This document shows, piece by piece, positions 39,931 through 45,994 of a DNA stretch of 54,568 bases (positions within the stretch are counted from its first letter, which is position 1; every line of letters starts with the position of its first letter). The notes below the pieces were generated by a model. The model was given only the letters and a program-made list of their open reading frames with translations. It did no database searches and was not told the origin of the DNA. The stretch covers positions 1 through 54,568 of the forward strand of contig NZ_QVMG01000011.1 of the NCBI RefSeq assembly GCF_010500925.1, read 5' to 3'. Made by a program: the position numbers and the translations under genes. This stretch comes from Parabacteroides sp. 52 (GTDB lineage Bacteria; Bacteroidota; Bacteroidia; Bacteroidales; Tannerellaceae).

Positions 39931-39941
39931 CACCTTTCTCT
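39931..39941 (-). promoter_or_regulatory. ilv attenuator antiterminator arm (region 2)
   Basis: The minus strand reads GAGAAAGGTG, complementary to the CCTTTCTC of the terminator 5' arm. It lies directly downstream of the leader stop codon (39942-39944), where a ribosome finishing the leader would cover it. A ribosome stalled at the Ile/Val/Leu codons would leave it free. Confidence 0.75.
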
Positions 39942-40001
39942 TTACCTGCTAATGACTAGAAGGACGACCACAAGGATAATATGTAATATGTTATTTATCA
40001 T
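39942..40001 (-). CDS. ilv operon leader peptide
   Basis: This 19-residue open frame reads MINNILHIILVVVLLVISR. Thirteen of its residues are Ile, Leu or Val (five, four and four), with a run of eight from residue 8 broken by none. It starts about 25 bases after a consensus promoter and ends beside the antiterminator arm. This is the layout of transcription attenuation by branched-chain amino-acid supply. It is too short to be noticed by most gene finders. Confidence 0.88.
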   Translation of the reverse strand: MINNILHIILVVVLLVISR

Positions 40002-40031
40002 TTTTCTTGTCTTTGTATCTATTATACGGTG

Positions 40032-40062
40032 CAAATGTAGGACAATAATTGAAATAAGCAAA
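40032..40062 (-). promoter_or_regulatory. ilv operon promoter
   Basis: On the minus strand TTTG (40059-40062) and TACATTTG (40032-40039) are separated by 19 bases. This fits the Bacteroidetes primary-sigma consensus and places transcription start about 20-25 bases before the leader peptide ATG. Confidence 0.75.
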
Positions 40063-40212
40063 GAAACTATAAGATTTTTATCGTTTTTTCTGTCAAATAT
40101 CAAGCAAAGAGTAAATATAGCTTGCACTTTTGCATAGAAACTAAATAAGCCGGGCTTTCATCCGGCATATAGATAAAAGTCTCTATATTTACCCTGCGAA
40201 CAGAACACTATC

Positions 40213-42288
40213 ATGGAGAACATCTATACATACTTTAAGCGGGACATTAGTTGGCTTTCTTTCAACTATCGTGTGTTATTGGAGGCGGAAGACGATACAC
40301 TCCCTATTTATGAACGTATTCGTTTCTTGTCTATCTATTCTTCTAACCTGGAGGAGTTTTATGAGATCCGGGTGGCCGAACATCGCGGGGTAATCATGCA
40401 AATGAATTATGCGGAAGAAAGTATTGTAGAAGCCGAAGAAACGTTGATGGCCATTACGCGGGAGGTAAACCGCCAGCAACGGGAGTACTACCGCATCTTT
40501 TCTGAAAAGATATTGCCCGAATTGAACCGCCAGCATATTTGTTTGTATCAGGACAGTGAACCACACCCTTTTCATAAAGAGTTTGTACAGAATTATTTTC
40601 ACGAAGAGGTTTTCCCTTTCCTTTCTCCGGTGATGATACAAGCGGGAGATATCCGCACCTTTATCCGTGACCGTCGCCTCTATCTGGTGGTGCGGATGAT
40701 TAAAAAGAAAAAGAAACAAAGCGAACCGGCATCTGCACCTGAGTATCATTATGCCCTGATGAAGATCCCGCATGAGAAGGTGCCCCGTTTCATTGAGTTG
40801 CCTGTATATGAAGGAATGTTCTATATCATGTTTAGTGATGATATGATCCGTGCCAACCTGTCCACCGTCTTTCCCGGTTATGAGATAGAGAGTTGTTACA
40901 GCATAAAGATATCCCGTGATGCGGATATCTATCTGGAAGATGTGCAAGGCAAGAATATCGTAGAAGATATACGCAAGAAAGTGAAGAAACGCAAGGTCGG
41001 CGCTTTGAGCCGGTTCATGTACGACCAGGCTATGCCGGACGACTTCCTCTCTTTCATATGTGATGCCTTTGCCATTCATGCAGACGACCTGGTCGTCGGG
41101 GGGAGGTACCTGAATTTGCAGGATTTGGCCAAGCTGCCTAACCCGCGTGGGAAAGAATTGGAACAACAGGTGCCACCTCCTATGCGTCTGCCTTATCTGG
41201 ATGAGGCAGGGTCGGTCTTTAAGGTCGTCAAGAAGCGGGATGTCTTGTTGCATTTTCCCTATCAGTCTTTTGATTATCTCATTCGTTTCTTGATGGAAGC
41301 GGCTTTCGATCCCAAGGTGGAGGCGATAAAGATAACGCAATACCGGGTGGCGGAAAACTCGGCCGTGATCAATACCCTGATCAGTGCGGCGCAAAATGGA
41401 AAGAAAGTGACGGTCTTTGTCGAACTAAAAGCCCGCTTTGATGAAGAACATAACCTGGTGACGGCAGAGCGTATGACGCAGGCAGGTATCAAAATCATCT
41501 ATAGTATTCCCGGATTGAAGGTGCATGCCAAGGTGGCAGTGATTCATCGCAAACCTACCGGTGCGGGAAACAAACGACGTGACTTTGCCTATTTAAGCAC
41601 CGGCAATTTCAATGAGAAAACAGCGAAGGTCTATTCGGACATGGCTTTGTTGACCACCCATAAAGATATTATAGAGGATATAAACCAAGTCTTTGCCGTC
41701 TTGGAAGGGGAGTTGCAGAGCCCCCGGTTTCGTTATCTATTAGTGGCACGTTTCAATATGGTCCCGGAACTGGAACGAATGATTCAGCAGGAGATCGACC
41801 ATGTAAAACAAGGACGAAGAGGGCGAATCGTCTTAAAGATGAATGGCTTGCACGATCAACATATGATCCAAGCACTCTATCGTGCCAGTGAAAATGGGGT
41901 AGAGATCGATCTGATCGTCAGAGGCATCTGCTGCCTGGTGCCGAACCAACCGTATAGCCGCAATATCCGCATCACACGTATCGTGGATGTCTTTTTGGAA
42001 CATGCACGTATCTGGTACTTTTATAACGATGGAAAGGAAAACCTATACCTTACCTCTGCCGATTGGATGCGGCGAAACTTGAACCGCCGGATCGAAACCG
42101 CCTTCCCTATACTGGATCCGCATCTCAAAGAAGAAATTATCAATGTCCTGGAAATCCAATTGAAAGACAATGTAAAAGCTTGTTTCATCGATGAAAACTT
42201 ACAAAACAACTTCAAACAGGATAATCACCCGGTAAAAATACGGGCACAACGCCATATATACGATTACCTGAAAGAAAAGAACAATTGA
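40213..42288 (+). CDS. ppk1: Polyphosphate kinase 1
   Basis: This 691-residue enzyme makes inorganic polyphosphate from ATP and can run in reverse. Its N-terminal domain opens YFKRDISWLSFNYRVLLEA. The head domain and two phospholipase-D-like catalytic domains follow. The autophosphorylated His is likely His438 in LKVHAKVAVIHRK, near LSTGNFNEKTAKVYSD. It stands alone on the plus strand, divergent from the ilv operon. Confidence 0.95.
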   Translation: MENIYTYFKRDISWLSFNYRVLLEAEDDTLPIYERIRFLSIYSSNLEEFYEIRVAEHRGVIMQMNYAEESIVEAEETLMAITREVNRQQREYYRIFSEKILPELNRQHICLYQDSEPHPFHKEFVQNYFHEEVFPFLSPVMIQAGDIRTFIRDRRLYLVVRMIKKKKKQSEPASAPEYHYALMKIPHEKVPRFIELPVYEGMFYIMFSDDMIRANLSTVFPGYEIESCYSIKISRDADIYLEDVQGKNIVEDIRKKVKKRKVGALSRFMYDQAMPDDFLSFICDAFAIHADDLVVGGRYLNLQDLAKLPNPRGKELEQQVPPPMRLPYLDEAGSVFKVVKKRDVLLHFPYQSFDYLIRFLMEAAFDPKVEAIKITQYRVAENSAVINTLISAAQNGKKVTVFVELKARFDEEHNLVTAERMTQAGIKIIYSIPGLKVHAKVAVIHRKPTGAGNKRRDFAYLSTGNFNEKTAKVYSDMALLTTHKDIIEDINQVFAVLEGELQSPRFRYLLVARFNMVPELERMIQQEIDHVKQGRRGRIVLKMNGLHDQHMIQALYRASENGVEIDLIVRGICCLVPNQPYSRNIRITRIVDVFLEHARIWYFYNDGKENLYLTSADWMRRNLNRRIETAFPILDPHLKEEIINVLEIQLKDNVKACFIDENLQNNFKQDNHPVKIRAQRHIYDYLKEKNN

Positions 42289-42367
42289 TTCAATCTTTTT
42301 TCCACGCCCCCGCTTTTCAGCCTGCTCTCCAATCAGTGCCTGTTCCCCCTTGGGGGCTACCTAAATA

Positions 42368-42457
42368 AATTGCCGATATATGTCAGCACAAGTGCCGACA
42401 TATATCAGCACAAGTGCCGACATATATCAGCACAAGTGCCGACAATTGTCAGCAATT
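42368..42457. repeat. 22-nt palindromic repeat array (different sequence, copy 3)
   Basis: Four units of 22 bases, mostly GCCGACATATATCAGCACAA plus two bases, lie in tandem between imperfect inverted ends (AAATTGCCGA and GTCAGCAATTT). Period and architecture match the arrays at 6454 and 32794, though the unit sequence differs. It lies about 80 bases past ppk1. Confidence 0.75.
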
Positions 42458-42511
42458 TTATTCCACCACGTGAATGACTTATGACTTATCCTGAAATGAG
42501 TTGTCATTTTT

Positions 42512-42682
42512 TGTCAGAAACCCTGAAAAGGTAATCCCTATTACCTCTATCTGTATATGCAAGTTACCTGTATATACATAATCACCTGTATACACATAGT
42601 TATTGAGAATAATCTAAATACCGACTGTATCAACCGGCACTAATAATTAATTGTTAATTATAAATTGTAAATTATAATCTTT
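42512..42682. repeat. Repeat block without the inverted-repeat element (possible empty site)
   Basis: This stretch has the end of a B-type repeat, then CTGTATATGCA-type tandem units, then a GAGAATAATCTAAATACC flank ending in ACCGGCACTA. It then passes directly into the TAATTGTTAATTATAAATTG flank also seen after the element at 44358-44596. It looks like an unoccupied version of that locus. No gene is seen here. Confidence 0.55.
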
Positions 42683-42828
42683 CACGCCTCCCTCACTATC
42701 AGCCCTGAAAGGGGTGAACTTATTGACCCCTTTCAGGGCTCACGGTATCTATCGACTGTATACCACGGGTTTGACAACCCGCGGTTATTCACATGTAACC
42801 CCTCCGGGGTAATCCCTACTACCTCTTT
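42683..42828. repeat. 146-bp REP-like repeat, copy B1
   Basis: This sequence is repeated at 44141-44286 in the same orientation, with the same length and about four mismatches. It contains several palindromes: CCCTGAAAGGGG with CCCCTTTCAGGG, CGGGTTTGACAACCCG, and ACCCCTCCGGGGT. It has no open frame of note. Confidence 0.85.
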
Positions 42829-42905
42829 CCCTGTAAGTGTATAGTTATCTGTAAGTGCATAGTTTCCTGTAAGTGTATAGTTTTCTGTATATGTATAGCT
42901 ATCTA
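42829..42905. repeat. Tandem 17-bp repeats
   Basis: About four units of the type CCTGTAAGTGTATAGTT lie in tandem between B1 and the DUF559 element. A shorter, diverged version lies at 44287-44325. Confidence 0.7.
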
Positions 42906-42936
42906 ACTGAAAACAAGCTAAATACCAACTGTGCCA

Positions 42937-43010
42937 ACCGGCACTATCTTGGCTCCTCTTCTTGGCGAAGAAGAGGGGGACCGCTGCTTGCAGTGGTGGA
43001 GCAGTTTGAT
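42937..43010. repeat. Left inverted repeat of the DUF559 element
   Basis: These 74 bases begin ACCGGCACTATCTTGGC and contain the self-complementary CCTCTTCTT...AAGAAGAGG hairpin. They end TGGAGCAGTTTGAT. The inverted partner is at 43561-43637, with 29 identical outer bases and only the inner hairpin loop differing. Confidence 0.85.
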
Positions 43011-43106
43011 GTATTACCATATTGTATATCAAATATATATGCAATAAAAAAGTAAATTCCCCTCCCTTCCTTCTTCTCCAAAAAATGGGAACCAAAATAG
43101 TGCTGT

Positions 43107-43134
43107 TTGATCTATTAAAAAATCATATCTTTGT
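43107..43134 (+). promoter_or_regulatory. Promoter-like boxes before the DUF559 gene
   Basis: TTTG (43107-43110) and TATCTTTG (43127-43134) lie 16 bases apart, ending 22 bases before the likely ATG. The spacing is somewhat short, but the -7 box is a full consensus match. Confidence 0.5.
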
Positions 43135-43156
43135 GAGACATCAACAAAACCAAACT

Positions 43157-43540
43157 ATGAAAGAGGAAAACAATAAGTTAATGAATCGCAAAGAGCAAAA
43201 AGGGAATCGTCGCTATTTGCGTCATCATGCCACACCTGCAGAGAAAGGATTGTGGAAGATATTAAAAGAACTGAGAAAGGAGGGTTTGATCTTTCACCGG
43301 CAACAGAGTATTGGTAAATACATCGTAGATTTTTATTGCCCGCAAATTAAGTTAGTGATAGAACTTGACGGCCAAGTACACGTAGGTAATGAAGCGTATG
43401 ACGAACAACGGGAAGAGTTTATTAAAACCTCTACCGGACTGATCGTTTTACGTTATGAAAATCGGTTTGTATTCGAGCATCCGCAGTGTATATTAGAAGA
43501 TGTGAAAGAGATCCGAAACAAGCAATCGCCTATAAAATAA
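43157..43540 (+). CDS. DUF559 endonuclease-like protein inside an inverted-repeat element
   Basis: 127 residues from MKEENNKLMNRKEQ; the frame stays open further upstream but without family similarity. DUF559 proteins resemble very-short-patch-repair and PD-(D/E)XK nucleases. Visible core: LRHHATPAEKGLWKILKELR, then FHRQQSIGKYIVDFYC and KLVIELDGQVH, with the Asp and Glu of a nuclease-like centre, then VLRYENRFV. The gene is bracketed by 74-77 base inverted repeats (42937-43010, 43561-43637), which makes it the cargo or mobility gene of a small element. Nuclease activity is inferred. Confidence 0.85.
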   Translation: MKEENNKLMNRKEQKGNRRYLRHHATPAEKGLWKILKELRKEGLIFHRQQSIGKYIVDFYCPQIKLVIELDGQVHVGNEAYDEQREEFIKTSTGLIVLRYENRFVFEHPQCILEDVKEIRNKQSPIK

Positions 43541-43560
43541 GTATATACATTTATAAAGAA

Positions 43561-43637
43561 ATCAAACTGCTCCACCCCCGGCTACGCCGGCGGTCCCCCT
43601 CTTCTTATCCAAGAAGAGGAGCCAAGATAGTGCCGGT
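43561..43637. repeat. Right inverted repeat of the DUF559 element
   Basis: This is the inverted partner of 42937-43010. It runs from ATCAAACTGCTCCA through a GGCTACGCCGG hairpin and the AAGAAGAGG palindrome to GATAGTGCCGGT. The short stretch just inside it (43534-43560) recurs in the gene-less element at 44432-44460. Confidence 0.85.
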
Positions 43638-43753
43638 CATTAATCACTTATCACTAATCACTAAACACTAACCATTCATCACTAAATGCTCCTCGTTTCA
43701 ACAAACGAAAATCGTTAAAAAACCTATTCAAATTAAGAAATTCAAGAGATGTA

Positions 43754-43784
43754 TTAGGAAATCCTTACAAAATTAGTACTTTTG
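43754..43784 (+). promoter_or_regulatory. Candidate promoter left of the 27-bp inverted repeat
   Basis: TTAG (43754-43757, one mismatch to TTTG) and TACTTTTG (43777-43784) are separated by 19 bases. It would start a transcript near 43790 that runs through the left inverted repeat. Confidence 0.5.
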
Positions 43785-43812
43785 TGTGCAACCGCTTGGG
43801 GAAGAATGCCGA

Positions 43813-43839
43813 TTCTGTCACTTACCAAGAGACGGAACG
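43813..43839. repeat. 27-bp inverted repeat, left copy
   Basis: Begins TTCTGTCACTTACC and ends GACGGAACG. It is a perfect inverted copy of 45775-45801. The bracketed segment holds the AraC-type gene and the gene-less repeat element. Confidence 0.9.
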
Positions 43840-43866
43840 AATGCTTTGAGCATCATTATGATGTCG

Positions 43867-43874
43867 CAAATATA
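43867..43874 (-). promoter_or_regulatory. Minus-strand -7-like box inside the bracketed segment
   Basis: The minus strand reads TATATTTGCGAC, a full match to TAnnTTTG. It reads leftwards through the left 27-bp repeat. No TTTG is present at the expected -33 distance. If the segment were inverted, it would read towards the DGR target gene. Confidence 0.35.
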
Positions 43875-43942
43875 GACGTTTATCTACCCTGTCCGGGTTC
43901 TGCATTTCCTTTTTTTTATTCATATCTCCGTCCTTGTTTTAT

Positions 43943-43976
43943 AAGCTTCCCACTGCAAAGTGATGGGCTTTTTTAT
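43943..43976 (+). terminator. Rho-independent terminator
   Basis: A stem of AAGC, CC and CACT pairing with AGTG, GG and GCTT, with a GCAA loop and small bulges, is followed by six T. Confidence 0.6.
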
Positions 43977-44140
43977 TGAATATTATTTTCAACACGGAGG
44001 ACACGGGGACACGGAGTGTAGAGCACACAGAGTAAAGAATGTACAATAAGATAGAATACAGTGAGACAGAATACTGCGAGATAGAAAGAAACCCTGAAAG
44101 GGTTTTATGTGAATAACCGTGGGATGCAATCCCACGGTCG

Positions 44141-44286
44141 CACGCCTCCCTCACTATCAGCCCTGAAAGGGGTGAACCTATTGACCCCTTTCAGGGCTCA
44201 CGGTATCTATCGACCGTACACCACGGGTTTGACAACCCGCGGTTATTCACATGTAACCCCTTCGGGGTAATCCCTACTACCTCTTT
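44141..44286. repeat. 146-bp REP-like repeat, copy B2
   Basis: About 97% identical to 42683-42828. A further palindrome, CCGTGGGATGCAATCCCACGG, lies just upstream at 44117-44138 and has an inverted relative near the window start. Confidence 0.85.
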
Positions 44287-44357
44287 ACCTGTATATGCAG
44301 GCGACCTGTATATACATAGTTATCTTATTGAGAATAATCCAAATAGCAACTGTCTCA

Positions 44358-44596
44358 ACCGCTACTATCTCTGCTCCTCTTCTTGGATAAGAAGAGGGGG
44401 ACCGCTGCTTGCAGTGGTGGAGCAGTTTGATTTCTTTATAAATGTATATACTTATTTTGTAATAATTTTTACTCTTTTTTACTTTATCTGGATGTATATA
44501 TTTAATATTCAATACAGTAATACATCAAACTGCTCCACCCCCGGCAAGCCGGCGGTCCCCCTCTTCTTATCCAAGAAGAGGAGCCAAGATAGTGCT
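44358..44596. mobile_element. Gene-less copy of the DUF559 inverted-repeat element
   Basis: A 239-bp element with the same long inverted ends (44358-44431 and 44524-44596) as the DUF559 element. It has only about 92 bases of AT-rich sequence between them. Its inner left flank (44432-44460) matches, inverted, the sequence just inside the right end of the DUF559 copy, and its inner right flank (TAATACATCAAAC) matches the other end. It therefore looks like an internally deleted, oppositely oriented derivative (MITE-like). Confidence 0.75.
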
Positions 44597-44603
44597 AATC
44601 ACT

Positions 44604-44674
44604 AATTGTTAATTATAAATTGTAAATTATAATCTTTCACTCACCACTAATAATTAATCGTTAATCACTAACCG
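44604..44674. repeat. AT-rich repeat flank
   Basis: About 37 bases reading TAATTGTTAATTATAAATTG and onwards are shared with 42647-42682. Short CACTAA/TTAATC-type units then run up to the AraC stop codon. No gene is present. Confidence 0.6.
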
Positions 44675-45553
44675 TTAATCATTAACCGTTCTCCCTCCCT
44701 CTTGTACTACTCTGTTTCGTATCTTGCTCGGAGCGGCTCCCAGATGCTTTTTGCAGTAGTCTGTAAACTGGGGTAGGGATTGAAAGCCACGCTCTTCTGC
44801 AATCTGCCGGCAGGTTTTGTTGGTTGTCCGTATATCATGAGAGATAAGTTCTACCTTCTTTTTGGTCATCCATTGGTAGGCAGAAACACCAAATGACTTC
44901 TTGAACTTTTTGTCGAAATTCGACAAGCTGCAGGTGTAGAGTGTTGCAAATTCATTGACTGTCTTTACCCGGGAATAATTTTTTAGTACAAAATCGGCAA
45001 ACTCTCCACCTATACCTATTACCGGATAAAACAAATGTGCCAATTCCTTCTTTAGATAATACGCCCGAAACAAGAAAAAGATTTCTTTTATTTTTAGCTC
45101 CATATATTGCTGACAATGAATACCATCTTCCATATGAAGGATCAATCCGGAAAGAAACTTTTGCACGACAGGACGCATCGGTATCGATGGTAATTTATCC
45201 GTTTTTACCTCCTCTTTGAGTAGATTCTCAATCGAAAAGGTATCACAAAAACGAATGCTCTCCTGAAGGCGCATCACCAAAAAAGAAACTCCTTCTTTTG
45301 TTTTGGCCTGGAAGTGGCAACCGGAGGGCAATAACACTATCTTTCCATTACCAACTTTCTCATTCTTGTGGAAATCGAAGGATACATAAAGGCTTCCTTC
45401 AAATACAAAAATCAATTCCGTATGAGAAATAACCTCTTCCCAACAATCGTTTATTTTATGATTTACAACCTCTATCAAAGGCCGTTCTTCCGATTCATTC
45501 ATATGACAGCCTATATGCTGCCCGCTGCAAAGCTCATTTTTCATAACACGCAC
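44675..45553 (-). CDS. AraC-family transcriptional regulator
   Basis: 292 residues (an ATG three codons in is also plausible). A cupin-like N-terminal sensor half (about 20-110; LIFVFEGSLYVSF, GKIVLLPSGCHFQ) is followed by the AraC DNA-binding domain (about 195-285). That domain has two helix-turn-helix units, VNEFATLYTCSLSNFDKKFK and RQIAEERGFQSLPQFTDYCK, and the C-terminal GAAPSKIRN. It lies inside the 27-bp inverted repeats and upstream of, but divergent from, the DGR operon. This makes it a candidate DGR regulator (inference). Confidence 0.9.
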   Translation of the reverse strand: MRVMKNELCSGQHIGCHMNESEERPLIEVVNHKINDCWEEVISHTELIFVFEGSLYVSFDFHKNEKVGNGKIVLLPSGCHFQAKTKEGVSFLVMRLQESIRFCDTFSIENLLKEEVKTDKLPSIPMRPVVQKFLSGLILHMEDGIHCQQYMELKIKEIFFLFRAYYLKKELAHLFYPVIGIGGEFADFVLKNYSRVKTVNEFATLYTCSLSNFDKKFKKSFGVSAYQWMTKKKVELISHDIRTTNKTCRQIAEERGFQSLPQFTDYCKKHLGAAPSKIRNRVVQEGGRTVND

Positions 45554-45774
45554 TTATTTAGTTGTTTACATTTTGTTTACACACAGACCTTTTTTTGTGT
45601 AGAAACACACACTTTTATATCTATCTCTGAATGAATTCTTTCTGTCTTCATTTTTAACAAAAAGACATTCTTCTTTTTCAAACACTGTTTTCGAATTATT
45701 TGCAAAGTCTTAAAAAACGGAAAAAGCAAACATCTAAACATTTGAAAATAAAAGCATTCGATCACGGAATGAGC

Positions 45775-45801
45775 CGTTCCGTCTCTTGGTAAGTGACAGA
45801 A
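45775..45801. repeat. 27-bp inverted repeat, right copy
   Basis: Perfect inverted copy of 43813-43839. This copy is bounded by GTTC and GAAC (45776-45779, 45799-45802). A local ACGGAA...TTCCGT hairpin overlaps its left edge. It ends about 190 bases before the DGR target ATG. The 45554-45994 gap otherwise holds A-rich leader-like sequence and no gene. Confidence 0.9.
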
Positions 45802-45994
45802 CGGATCGTTTGTGTATAAATAATTGAATAAGAAATAGATAACCGTTTATTAATTAAAAAAGAGAAAAAAATGAAGGAAAAACGAAAACAAATGAAAAAG
45901 ACCGAAAATCGAAAAAACAGATAGAATCGAAGAAAACTTTTTTCAATAAAAATATCAAACAGTACTAAATTTTATTAACTAATTTTTTAAAAAC

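Larger units (their letters stand above)
43790..43975 (+). ncRNA. Candidate small RNA of about 185 nt
   Basis: The stretch between the promoter-like boxes at 43754-43784 and the terminator at 43943-43976 has no convincing coding content. It carries the 27-base repeat 43813-43839 near its 5' end. That repeat is exactly complementary to plus-strand RNA from 45775-45801, just before the DGR target gene. Existence of the RNA is inferred from the signals only. Confidence 0.35.

Noticed and set aside
40276..41394. 372-codon minus-strand frame
   Set aside because: It lies opposite ppk1 and has no recognisable domain.
42368..42457. CRISPR array
   Set aside because: Tandem 22-base units without spacers; only four units.
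42733..43095. 120-codon minus-strand gene
   Set aside because: It is a translation of REP-like repeats, tandem units and an inverted-repeat end, not a conserved protein.
42937..43637. Conventional insertion sequence
   Set aside because: No DDE, HUH or serine transposase is present; the only gene is DUF559, and no clear target-site duplication is seen.
43782..43979. Small protein gene (65 codons)
   Set aside because: Low-complexity, Phe/Pro-rich frame across a repeat and a terminator, with no family similarity; a non-coding transcript fits better.
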